From Xenorhabdus sp. BG5 (GTDB lineage: Bacteria; Pseudomonadota; Gammaproteobacteria; Enterobacterales; Enterobacteriaceae): a stretch of DNA of 64,000 bases. Under the pieces are notes generated by a model. The model was not told the origin of the DNA, searched no databases, and was given only the letters and a program-made list of their open reading frames with translations. Position numbers and translations under genes: made by a program. This document shows positions 48,501 to 57,700 of this stretch, piece after piece (within the stretch, counting starts at the first letter, position 1; the number at the start of each line of letters is the position of its first letter). The DNA is taken from the NCBI RefSeq assembly GCF_015163665.1, contig NZ_JADEUG010000005.1, positions 1 to 64,000 on the forward strand, given 5' to 3'.

Positions 48501-51500
48501 CAACAATCGCTGGCGGGGATTGATATCCTGTCGGCCCCGGAGCGCCATACCCTGCTGCACACCTGGAACCAGACTGACGCCCCTTACCCGCAAGAGAAAA
48601 CCTTGCAGCAGCTCTTTGAAGTACAGGCAGAAAAGACGCCGGATAATATAGCGCTGGTATTTGAAGGGGAAACCCTGACCTACCGGCAGTTAAACCAACG
48701 GGCCAATCAGTTAGCCGGTGTTATTCGTGAGCGTTACCAGCAACATAAGAATGTTCCCCTTCCAGCAGACACCCCCATCGCCCTCTATCTTGACCGCAGT
48801 CTGGAGATGGTCATCAGTATTCTGGCAGTGCTCAAAGCCGGTGGCGCGTATGTACCGATTTCCCCGGCATATCCACCAGAGCGGGTACAGTTTATTCTGC
48901 AAGATACCCAAAGCCCGTGCCTCCTCACCCAGCAACGCTATCTGACAGCACTGGCGGAATATGCTCAGGCACGGGCGGAACCGCCAATTCGGATAGCGGC
49001 AGATGACCAAACCATCACGATAAGCCAGCCCGTGGAAAATCTGGCACCTGTCAATAACCCAGACGATTTGGCCTATATCATCTACACCTCAGGCACCACG
49101 GGGCAGCCTAAAGGCGTCATGATTGAACATAAAAATGTGGCCCATCTGGTGTCAGCACAGGCAGCACTGTTTGATATCACCAGGCGAAAAAAAGCCTTAA
49201 TGTTTGCGGCTTATGTCTTTGATGCCTCGGTTTCTGAACTGTTTGTCAGTTTACTGCATGGCCTGACGGTTTACCTGTGCAGCGAAACAGAGCGCAATGC
49301 GCCGGCCATTGCACAACTGATCCAGCGTGAAGGCATTGAATTAGCCACCTTACCCCCAGCCATATTAAAAGTGTTAATTGGCACTGAGTTACCCTCTTTA
49401 CAGTTATTGGTAACCGCGGGAGAAGCCCCGTCTTTAGATTTTCTTGACTATTTCAGTCATCACTGCGAGGTACTGAATGCGTACGGCCCCACCGAAGTGA
49501 CCGTTTGTGCCAGCGGCAAGCACTACCAATCCGGGGAAATCGCCAACAATATTGGTAAATCCATCAATAATGTCCGTCTTTACGTCCTTGATAGTCACAA
49601 CAACTTGTCCCCTATCGGTGTGTCGGGTGAGTTATATATTGGCGGTGCCGGACTGGCACGGGGGTATTTAAACCGGCCTGAACTCACCGCTGAACGTTTT
49701 GTTGAGAACCCGTTTGCGTCAGAAGCAGATAAAGCCTGTGGCTATACCCGTTTGTACAAAACCGGCGACTTAGTCCGCTGGCGGCCGAACGGGGAGCTGG
49801 AATATCTGGGGCGTAATGATTTTCAGGTTAAGATCCGGGGCTACCGTATCGAATTAGGGGAAATCGAAAACGCCCTGACTTCACACCCACAGGTCAAACA
49901 GGCGGTGGTGATCGACCATAAGCACAAAGGGGATCAAATACTGGTGGCGTATCTGGTCACCGATGGTGTGCTGCCCGATGATACCTTGGTTCGGTATATT
50001 TCCACCCGCTTGCCAGACTATATGCTGCCCGCCAACTTTACCCGTATCGAATCCATACCCTTAACCCTCAACGGCAAGCTGGATCGCCGCGCCCTGCCAA
50101 CACCGGTATGGGGCAATAGTGACAACTATATAGCGCCCCGTAATGCCTTAGAAACTCAGTTGTGTGCCATCTGGCAAGAGGTGTTGGGGCTGGAGAGAAT
50201 TGGCATTGAAGATAACTTCTTCCGTATCGGCGGCGACTCCATTGTCAGTATCCAGCTAGTTTCCAAACTGCGTCAGGCGGGCTTTTATCTCCAGGTCAAA
50301 TCAATATTTGAAGCACCAACGGTGGCTCGATTAGCTCAACTGCCAACACTGATATCACACACAGTAAAAGCCAGTGCTGAACAAGGGTTACTAAGCGGAG
50401 AGTTTGATTTATTGCCTATCCAGCAAAGTTTCTTTGACCTCAATCTGCCAAATCCACACCATTGGAATCAGGCATTTATGATCCGACTGCCAGGCAATAT
50501 CAGTCATACTGCTATTGAACAGGCGCTGATCGCACTGACTGAGCGGCACGACATATTACGTGTCCATTTTATATATACTGAAAACGGCTACCGTCAGTGC
50601 TATTCGCCGGAAATGCCACCCTGGTTGTCTGCATTACAGCACTGTAATATCAGTGAACTTACAGAAACGGAATTACACCAACAACTCACCCAATGGCAAA
50701 GTGGATTTGATTACAGTAACGGCCCCTTATGGCAAGCCGCTCATCTGACCGGATACGCCAATGGCAGCGCCCGATTATTCTTCGCATTCCACCATCTGAT
50801 CATTGACGCTGTCTCCTGGCGCATTATTACAGAGGATATGCGTTTGTTATTGCAAGGCATGACCTTACCACCGAAAACCAGCAGTTATCGGCAGTGGGTG
50901 GCCGCAGTCCATCATTATGCTCAACAGCATCAAGATGAAGTGTCCTACTGGCAACAAGTCATAACAGACAACGACTTATATCCTGCACTGGATAAAACCA
51001 CTTATCACCAATTAAACATCTCTGCCGAGATGACTGATATCCTGCTGCATGAAGCCAACGCCGGTTATTCCACTGAAATTAACGACTTATTATTGAGTGC
51101 CCTAACCTTGGCATTACAGGGGACTTTCTCCCGATCAGTAAACTACATCGTTCTGGAAGGACATGGGCGTGAAACCATCGATAACACGCTAGATATTGCT
51201 GAAACCGTCGGCTGGTTTACAACACAATATCCCGTCAGGCTGGCAATGCAGACCACTATTGCAGAAACCATTATTCACATCAAAGAGATGCTTCGCGCCG
51301 TACCAAACAAAGGTATTGGCTATGGTGCGTTACGTCAGGCTGGCTATTTGTCAGGAGATTTACCAGCTATCAGCTTCAATTATCTCGGTCAGTTAGGCGG
51401 AAGTTGCCATCAAGACTGGTCACTGAGTAGCGATAATTGTGGCGCAGTGATAGCCAGCGGGGATCACAACGCTTTATTGCTGAATATCAATGGCGCAGTT

Positions 51501-51767
51501 CAGACGGGAAAACTGCAATTTAGTGTGGACTCCCGCTTGCCACACGCTCAGACAGCGGTATTTATCACGGCATTTGAGCAAGCACTCAATAGTGTTATCA
51601 GCGAAAGTCAAAAACAGGCCCATGCGGGAGGAATAAAAACGCCCAGCGATTACGGAATTAAAGGCGTTTCAATTGAGCAGCTCAACCAGCTTACTCATCG
51701 TTTTGACTATGTGGATAACGAAAATTCACCTCTCTATCCAGAAAAGAAAACCATCTTGGACGTGTAA
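39552..51767 (+). CDS. Trimodular NRPS: C-A-T-E / C-A-T / C-A-T-E
   Basis: The protein is 4071 aa. Module 1: starter-position condensation domain (HHIMIDG, H145-H146), adenylation (YTSGTTGQPKG from 619; code D-A-W-Q-L-G-L-N-D-K, nearest to Gln/Glu codes I recall), carrier (GGDS, S1017), epimerase (HHLIIDVVSW, H1197; EGHGRE; NYLGQLGG). Module 2: D-to-L type condensation (HHTITDG, H1641), adenylation (Y2122; code D-A-S-T-V-A-A-V-C-K, Tyr/Phe-like), carrier (GGNS, S2510). Module 3: L-to-L condensation (HHIAIDG, H2688), adenylation (same code), carrier (S3563), epimerase (H3747). It has no thioesterase, so the D-configured tripeptide passes to the next protein. The C-domain at the start suggests N-acylation or a trans-supplied starter. 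The start is ATG 39552 (TTG 39546 also possible); no ribosome-binding site is evident. Confidence 0.93.
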   Translation: MRTLEGSLNSNLYNLHPAQEDVFYEQTFHENNPLHNLGWYTLMEGEVDIVILQQAWLLLYQHVDMLRLRISVNSDNEATQYIQNQSDTELVILHDFTMQPDPEKKAKIWMQQQIDIPIKFPNESLFQAALLRITNEKYYFFTKFHHIMIDGVGLFRLHEYTHKLYACLKNRTSTTWLAEIPQYLNTIEKAKKYLTSSCYEKDKKYWYDFLTKNDIHQLIPCYQNRGFRNDMLALPFSIKADLLAFCEKNKTNLLAVFSSLVIIMMSELTGQQELTFNTITHGRRTKSEKYVVGMQTNIYPVHCHVSHTISAIEQIKLMELALKESYHHSQFPRSHLIRMANNHGIALPNIFIFYERLSESASEINQAQHYIVDGGFNTDPIVFRLQDFGYDQGLTIAIDYLREYFSEQDVKQILTRLQNLLTALLNTPSLFVHELPILLEQERHTLLHSWNQTDASYPQDKILQQLFEAQTERTPNNVALVFEEKTLTYRQLNEQANQLAVVIRRQCNTPMQADTPIALYLDRSLEMVVSILAVLKAGGAYVPISPEYPPERVQFILEDTGSPCVLTQQRYLTTLEQYTYALPIQPTLIAADDRTVTQGQSVENLVPVNKSSDLAYIIYTSGTTGQPKGVELTHQNVINHLCWMQSQYPLSASDKVLQQIPYTFDASVWELIAANCFGGTIVLPSPDTHKQPEDLYQLIEKTGVTVVQFVPSMLGAFCQTVRDLGHQLPRTIRYVLCGGETLTMSHVNAFRFINSHSSTLINLYGPTETTNDVTHFEVTNEIGGIIPIGKAHNNTRLYVLNHNGKLSPIGAPGELYIGGAGLARGYRNRPDLTAERFVENPFATDEDKARGYTRLYKTGDRVRWLPDGNLEYLGRHDFQVKIRGYRIELGEIETTLSSHPQVKQAVVIDRDHAGHKALAAYLVTDEALANDTLIAHLSTHLPEYMTPASFTRIDAIPLTINGKLDRHALPAPVWEDWERYIAPRTELETQLCVLWQDVLGLERIGIEDNFFRIGGDSIVSIQLVSKLRQIGFSLQAKSIFEAPTVARLAQLLTQISSHVSVVAEQGLLHGEFGLLPIQQDFFNLNLPCPHHWNQAFMIRLPGNISHAAIEQALIALTERHDMLRVHFVKTEQGYRQCYSAEIPPWLPTLQHCDFNELNHQQLTQWQSGFNYCTGPLWQAAHLTGYADGSARLFFAFHHLIIDVVSWRIIAEDIRLLLQGTALPPKTSSYRQWVAAVYHYAIQHQDEVPYWQGVMAGEKTYPLMGERNTHQLSLSTELTNTLLHETNLGYHTEINDLLLSALTLALQTTFSRAVNFITLEGHGREAIDSAVDIAETVGWFTTTYPVRLITQGNIAETIIHTKEMLRAVPNKGIGYGALRQVGYLSEDLPAISFNYLGQLGGENHQDWALTDEDCGAMIARENMSHLLLDINGAVQAGKLQFSVLSRLPSAQTHIFITAFEQALNSVIAAGQKQAQLGSVKTPSDYEFKAVSIERLKHLQQNYQMETLYPATSLQQGFIYHHLAQPQDDAYRVQLLLDYHTQLNLAAYQQAWSLASLRFPILRTAFNWEGEILQIVTTGASINSANFKIKDISQLPAEERNKAIETIQQHDRTLPFNLRQPGLIRFTLIKQREQRVTVLISQHHTITDGWSGPILLQTVHGYYDMLVQGQMPQIVVEKAYLATQQYYLEHLAESEMYWAERKTHFQATNDLSNLLNRHVNLTQIKTIEKPAEQALTVQGSDYAQLKDMCRTQGITLNVVLQFAWHKLLHSYTGDKQTIVGTTVSGRDVPVDGIESSVGLYINTLPLMVQWDNNRSVISILQAIQKDIAILNSHSAVSLASLQSDGERLFHSLFVFENYPVPVASENETGVENTLIFRQAIEKTDYPLSLMAYEQNNCLTVKLSYGEDWLTDKQAQRLLHQFERILHAVAGDPHQLHTAILFLSEAERYTLLHTWNQTDAPYPQDKTLQQRFEVQAEKTPDNVALVFEGETLTYRQLNQRANQLAWVIREHYQQHKNAPLPADTPIALYLDRSLEMVISILAVLKAGGAYVPISPAYPPERVQFILQDTQSPCILTQQHYLTALAEYTQARAAPPIRIASDDRTITINQPVENLAIVNKPTDLAYIIYTSGTTGQPKGVMIEHKNVAHMVAAQAALFDITKHKKALMFAAYVFDASVSELFVSLLHGLTVYLCSETERNAPAVAQLIQRESIELATLPPAILKVLVGTAFPSLQLLVTAGEAPSLDFLDYFSHHSGVLNAYGPTEVTVCASGKHYQSGEIARNIGQAINNARLYVLDSHGNLSPIGATGELYIGGAGLARGYLNRPELTAERFVENPFASAADKARGYTRLYKTGDLVRWLPNGELEYLGRNDFQVKIRGYRIELGEIETALATHPQVKQAVVTDYKHQGNQVLVAYLVTAGEVSDDALMTHLSLRLPDYMLPASFTRIEFIPLTLNGKLDRRALPTPVWGNSDNYIAPRNALETQLCAIWQEVLGLEKIGIEDNFFRIGGNSLTAIKLTAAIHQTLGLEVSLTQLFERKTIASLTNQMGQPANTVIPHRELAHYPLSFAQERMLFIEQFEQGTDAYHIPCLVQLDNAACLPVLETAINRLAQRHAVIRTVYPHYDGGQHYQQVLDRPLVIRSVAPCDGIDTLLDTIRTETATPFDLTTEPGLRLCHYALADKHYFLMLWHHIAIDGWAIDIFMRELAEIYPALLAGRDSRLPVLDITYGDYAAWQREYLQGDVRERQLAYWRQTLAHYETLALPTDAPRPAQVSYQGRDFNFTLDAPLSDQLRMLAKNQETTLYTVLLSGFYVTLAKLSGQNDIVLGTPTDNRHHAQTQTLVGMFVNSLVLRAQLVLTDSVATLIKQTHQLLADAKAHQDMPFEQLLDALAIERDPARHPIFQVMFGLHRVGEHRPDEARLPFQPVTLDESLYSPAKFDLSLFLSEGQPAITGNLNYAVSLFNDTTMARLAAIYQRVLAAFVTDPQQSLAGIDILSAPERHTLLHTWNQTDAPYPQEKTLQQLFEVQAEKTPDNIALVFEGETLTYRQLNQRANQLAGVIRERYQQHKNVPLPADTPIALYLDRSLEMVISILAVLKAGGAYVPISPAYPPERVQFILQDTQSPCLLTQQRYLTALAEYAQARAEPPIRIAADDQTITISQPVENLAPVNNPDDLAYIIYTSGTTGQPKGVMIEHKNVAHLVSAQAALFDITRRKKALMFAAYVFDASVSELFVSLLHGLTVYLCSETERNAPAIAQLIQREGIELATLPPAILKVLIGTELPSLQLLVTAGEAPSLDFLDYFSHHCEVLNAYGPTEVTVCASGKHYQSGEIANNIGKSINNVRLYVLDSHNNLSPIGVSGELYIGGAGLARGYLNRPELTAERFVENPFASEADKACGYTRLYKTGDLVRWRPNGELEYLGRNDFQVKIRGYRIELGEIENALTSHPQVKQAVVIDHKHKGDQILVAYLVTDGVLPDDTLVRYISTRLPDYMLPANFTRIESIPLTLNGKLDRRALPTPVWGNSDNYIAPRNALETQLCAIWQEVLGLERIGIEDNFFRIGGDSIVSIQLVSKLRQAGFYLQVKSIFEAPTVARLAQLPTLISHTVKASAEQGLLSGEFDLLPIQQSFFDLNLPNPHHWNQAFMIRLPGNISHTAIEQALIALTERHDILRVHFIYTENGYRQCYSPEMPPWLSALQHCNISELTETELHQQLTQWQSGFDYSNGPLWQAAHLTGYANGSARLFFAFHHLIIDAVSWRIITEDMRLLLQGMTLPPKTSSYRQWVAAVHHYAQQHQDEVSYWQQVITDNDLYPALDKTTYHQLNISAEMTDILLHEANAGYSTEINDLLLSALTLALQGTFSRSVNYIVLEGHGRETIDNTLDIAETVGWFTTQYPVRLAMQTTIAETIIHIKEMLRAVPNKGIGYGALRQAGYLSGDLPAISFNYLGQLGGSCHQDWSLSSDNCGAVIASGDHNALLLNINGAVQTGKLQFSVDSRLPHAQTAVFITAFEQALNSVISESQKQAHAGGIKTPSDYGIKGVSIEQLNQLTHRFDYVDNENSPLYPEKKTILDV
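42000..48720 (+). repeat. Paralogous block, copy 1 (A1 C-terminus to A3 N-terminus)
   Basis: Aligned without net gaps to 54375-61095 at a constant offset of 12,375 bp, checked at many anchor words (carrier serines, E and C active sites, A-domain motifs). Similarity is moderate in the epimerase, high in module 2, and close to identity in the third condensation domain (about 47,600-48,720). Just after this block the second copy loses 15 bp and the offset becomes 12,360. Confidence 0.85.
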
Positions 51768-51770
51768 AAA

Positions 51771-54700
51771 ATGTTGATGCTATTTAAAGAACTTAAAAAA
51801 AATCATGTATCGATATGGGCTTATGAGAATAAATTAAAACTGGCATTTACAGGGGAAACACCCCCTGTCCAGCTTATTGATAAGGTTAAGAAGAAAAGGG
51901 AAAACATATTAACTTTCTTACATGAAGAGAACATTTTCTCCGAAGAGGATTTCAAACGTTTTACCTTTAATGGCATTGAAGTGATATTTCCTGCCACCAG
52001 TTTACAACAGGGGTTTATTTATCATCATCTGACTCAACCACAGGATGATGCCTATCGCATGCAATTGCTGTTGGATTATCACACCAATATCGACTTTACC
52101 GCCTATCAACAAGCCTGGTCGCTGGCCTCCCTGCGTTTCCCTATCCTCAGAACCGCATTTGATTGGGAAGGGGAAATTTTGCAGATTATCACTGCGGGTG
52201 CCAGTATCAATTCAGCGAATTTCAAGAGTAAAGATATCAGCCAATTACCAGAAACAGAGCGAAACAAGGCGATTGAAGCAATCCAACAACATGACCGTAC
52301 CTTGCCTTTTGATTTAAGCCAGCCCGGATTAATCCGCTTCACTTTCATCAAGCAAAATGAACAATGGGTAACCGTGCTGATCACCCAACATCACTGTATT
52401 GCCGATGGCTGGAGTAACTCGATTTTATTACAGGCTGTACATGAATATTACAATCAACTGATAAAGCGACAAGTACCGCAGGTTGACGTAGAACAGGCTT
52501 ATCTGGCAACCCAGCAATATCATCTGGATCATAAAGTTGAAACAGAAGCCTATTGGGCGCAGCGCAAAACTCACTTTCAGGGAGCCAACGATCTTTCTGC
52601 GCTGCTAAGTCAGCATGTTGATTTAACGCTGATAAAAACCGTTGAAAAGCCAGCCGAACAAGCGCTTATTGTGCGAGGAGACGCCTATACGCAACTTAAG
52701 GATATGTGCCGAATGCAAGGTGTTACCCTGAATGTGGTACTGCAATTTGCCTGGCATAAATTACTGCACAGTTACACCGGAGATGAACAGACCATTGTCG
52801 GTACTACTGTATCCGGACGCGATGTACCGGTAAAGGGTGTTGAGTCTAGTGTCGGCTTGTATATCAATACGTTACCGTTAACAGTGCAATGGAACCAGGC
52901 TGACAGCGTAGCTGCTATATTGCAAGAGATACAACAGGATATCGCCGCACTCAACAGCCACAGTGCGATATCGCTTGCCGGCTTACAATCCGATGGGAAA
53001 CGGTTATTCCACAGCCTGCTGGTTTTTGAAAACTACCCTGAGCCTGTAGCGAACGAAAACGAGGACGGCATTGAAAACACCCTGACATTCCGTCAGGTTT
53101 TCGAAAAAGTGGATTATCCGGTATCGCTGAAGGCTTATGAACAGGATAACAGCCTGATCGTCAAGTTAGGCTACGGTGAAGACTGGCTGACAGATAAACA
53201 AGCGCAACGCTTACTTTATCAGCTTGAACGTATTCTACACGCTGTAGCCTGTGATCCACACCAGCTTCATACTTCTATCTTGTTCCTTAGTGAAGAAGAG
53301 CGTCATACCCTACTGCACACCTGGAATCAGACTGATGCGCCTTACCCGCAAGATAAAACCTTACAGCAACGCTTTGAAGTACAGGCTGAAAAGACACCGG
53401 ATAATGTGGCACTGGTATTTGAAGGGGAAATCCTAACCTACCGGCAATTAAATCAACGGGCCAATCAGTTAGCCCGTGTTATTCGTGAACGTTTTCAGCA
53501 GTACAATGATGCCCCTTTGCAAGCAGACACCCCCATCGCCCTCTACCTTGACCGCAGTCTGGAAATGGTGATTAGTATCTTAGCAGTGCTGAAAGCCGGC
53601 GGCGCTTATGTGCCTATATCCCCCGAATATCCCCCGGAACGGGTGCAGTTTATTCTGCAAGATACCGGAAGCCTGTGCGTACTCACCCAAAAACGACATC
53701 TGGCAACACTCGCGGGATCACCGATATCGATAGCGGCAGATGACCAAACAATCATCAGGGATCAGTCCGTGGAAAATTTGGTTCCGGTCAATAAACCTAC
53801 TGATTTGGCCTATATCATCTATACATCAGGCACCACAGGACAGCCTAAAGGCGTCATGATTGAGCATAAAAATGTGGCTCATCTGGTGGCGGCACAGGCA
53901 GAACTGTTTGATATCACAAAGCGAAAAAAAGCCTTAATGTTTGCGGCCTATGTCTTTGATGCCTCGGTTTCCGAACTGTTTCTCAGTTTACTGCATGGCC
54001 TGACGGTCTATCTGTGCAGCGAAACAGAACGCAATGCACCGGCCGTTGCACAACTGATCCAACGCGAAGGTATTGAAATCGTTACCTTACCCCCGGCTAT
54101 ATTGAAATTATTAGTTGGTACTAAGTTATCTTCCTTACAGTTATTAGTGACGGCCGGTGAATCACCGTCCTTAAATTTTCTTGATTATTTCAGCCATCAC
54201 TGTGATGTAGTGAATGCGTACGGTCCGACCGAAATCACCGTTTGTGCGACTGGAAAGCGCTATCAACATGGAGACATTGCCAGCAATATTGGTAAAGCAG
54301 TTAATAACGTTCGTCTGTATGTTTTTGACAAACAGGACAACCTGTCCCCCATCGGTGCATCAGGCGAGTTATACATCGGCGGTGCCGGATTAGCACGCGG
54401 TTATTTAAATCATCCAGAACTCACTGCCGAACGTTTCGTGCCAAATCCCTTTGCCACCCCAGAAGACAAAGCCAACGGCTATACCCACCTGTACAAAACC
54501 GGCGACTTAGTTCGCTGGCTACCGAATGGGGAGCTGGAATATCTGGGGCGCAATGATTTTCAGGTTAAAATTCGCGGCTATCGCATTGAACTGGGGGAAA
54601 TCGAAAGTGCCCTGACCTCACACCCACAGATAAAACAGGCAGTGGTCATTGATCGCGAGCATAAAGGAAATAAGGTACTGATCACGTACTTGGTCACAGA

Positions 54701-57700
54701 TAGCACGCTATCCGATGACACCCTGATTAGATATCTTTCTACCCGCTTGCCAAACTATATGCTGCCTGCCAACTTTACCCGCATTGAATCCATACCTTTA
54801 ACCCTCAACGGCAAGCTGGATCGCCGCGCCCTGCCAGAGCCGAAATGGGAAAACCGCGACAGTTATATAGCGCCCCGTAATGACTTAGAAACCCAGTTGT
54901 GTGCCATTTGGCGGGAAGTGTTAGGGCTGGAGAGAATTGGCATTGAAGACAATTTTTTCCGTGTTGGTGGCGATTCCATAATCAGCATCAAACTGGTTTC
55001 CAGGCTGCGACGGGCTGGCTTTTCCCTGCAAGTCAAATCGATCTTTGAAGCACCAACGGTAGAGCGGTTAGCGCAACTGCTGACACAAACTTCATCCCAT
55101 GTATCTGTAGTGGCTGAACAGGGATTATTGAATGGGGAATTTGGTCTATTGCCTATCCAGCAAGATTTTTTCAACTGGAATTTATCAAGCCCGCATCATT
55201 GGAATCAGGCATTTATGATCCGTCTGCCAGGCAATATCAGTCATGCTGCTATTGAACAGACGTTAATCGCACTGACTGAGCGGCATGATATGCTACGCGC
55301 TCATTTTATTAATACCGAACAGGGTTATCGCCAGTGTTATCCCACAGGAATTCCCCCCTGGTTGCCCACATTACCGCATTGTGATTTTAATGAATTGGAT
55401 CAACAACAACTGACCCAATGGCAAAGTGGCTTCAATTATTGCACTGGCCCTTTGTGGCAAGCCGCTCATCTGACCGGATATTCCGATGGCAGCGCCCGCG
55501 TATTCTTCGCCTTTCATCATCTGATTATTGATGTCGTGTCCTGGCGAATTATTGCGGAAGATATGCGCAGATTGCTGCAAGGCGAAACGCTGCCAGCGAA
55601 AACCAGTAGCTATCGGCAATGGGTTAATGCAGTCCATCGCTATGCAGAGCACCATCAACAGGAAATTCTCTATTGGCAGCAAGCCATGGCTGAAAACCAT
55701 GTCTACTCTGCTTCGCATGAAATGAGCCAACACAGGTTGAGTGTTTCCGCCGAATTAACCGACATTCTGCTACGTGAAGCCAATGCCGGTTACCATACCG
55801 AAATTAACGACTTATTGCTTAGCGCCCTCACATTAGCATTACAGACTATTTTCTCACATCCAGTTAACCACATTATGCTTGAAGGTCATGGACGGGAAGC
55901 GATTGATAACACACTGGATGTTTCAGAAACCGTCGGCTGGTTTACAACCACCTATCCTGTTCGTCTGGTAATGCAGGACAATATTGCTGAGACGATTATT
56001 CACACAAAAGAGATGCTGCGTGCCGTGCCAAACAAAGGTATCGGTTATGGCGCATTACGTCAGGCCGGATATCTGTCGGAAGATTTACCGATAATTGGCT
56101 TCAATTATCTCGGGCAGTTAGGCACAGGAACTGAACAAAACTGGTCACTGATCAGCGACGACTGTGGAACCGTCGTGGCAGATGATAACCATAGTCATTT
56201 GTTATTGAATATTAATGGCTTAATTCAAACGGGCAGGTTGCAATTTAGTCTCAGTTCGTCCTTATCACAAACTCAGACACAGAAATTTATCACAGCCTTT
56301 GAGCAGGCACTTAATTCTGTTATCACCGCGGGTCAAAAACAGGCTCAATTGGGCGGAATAAAAACGCCCAGTGACTACGGTATTGAAGGGATCTCAATCA
56401 AACTTTTGCGTCATCTTCAACAGACATATCAAATTGAAGCACTGTACCCCGCAACCAGCTTGCAGCAGGGGTTTATTTATCATCATCTGGCTCAACCACA
56501 GGATGATGCTTATCGCGTGCAACTGCTATTGGATTATCACACTCAACTCGACCTTGCCGCCTACCAACAGGCCTGGGTTCTAACCTCACTGCGCTTTCCC
56601 ATCCTCAGAACAGCATTTAATTGGGAAGAAGAGGTTTTGCAGATTGTGACTGACGGGGCAAGCCTTGATTCGACAAATTTTATTACCAAAGATATCAGTC
56701 ACTTACCGTCAGAAGAGAAAGTCAGGGCAATTAAAGCGATCCAACAACATGATCGCACCTTACCCTTTGATTTACGTCAGCCCGGTTTAATCCGCTTTAC
56801 CTTAATTAAACAGCGTGAACAACGGGTAACGGTGCTGATCACACAACACCACAGTATTACTGACGGTTGGAGTAACCCCATTTTATTGCAAAATGTGCAT
56901 GAATATTACAACCAACTCGCACAAAAACGCGTTCCCCAAATAGTGGCAGATAAAGCCTATCTGGCAACCCAGCAATATTATCTGGAACACAAAGCCGGAT
57001 CTGAAATCTATTGGGAGAAGCGCAAAGCACAATTTCAGGGAACCAACAATCTTTCTGCTCTGTTAAGTCATCACGTTGATTTAAACCTGATAAGAGCGAT
57101 TGAAAAACCCGCGAGGCAAACTATTTCCGTCCAGGAAAACGTATATCAACAACTTAAGAAAATGTGTCGTGAACAAGGCATTACCCTGAACGTAGTCTTG
57201 CAATTTGCCTGGCATAAATTACTGCACAGTTACACTGGAGATGAGCAGACTATTGTCGGCACCACCGTATCCGGACGCGATATACCGGTAGACGGTATTG
57301 AATCCAGCGTCGGCCTGTATATTAATACGTTGCCATTAATGGTGCAGTGGGATAATACCCATAGGGTTATTAGTGTTTTACAAGCTATACAGAAAGATAT
57401 CGCTGCACTCAACAGCCACAGTGCCGTCTCACTTGCCAGTTTGCAATCCGACGGAGAACGGTTATTCCATAGCCTGTTTGTCTTTGAAAACTACCCCATC
57501 CCCGTGGCAAACGAAAATGAAGGAGGTATTGAGAATACCCTGATATTCCGCCAGGCCATCGAAAAAGTGGACTATCCGGTGTCGTTAATGGCCTATGAGC
57601 AGAATAACTGTCTTACGGTTAAATTGGGTTATGGTGAAGATTGGCTGACCGACAAACAAGCACAGCGCTTGTTGCATCAGCTTGAACGCATTCTACACGC

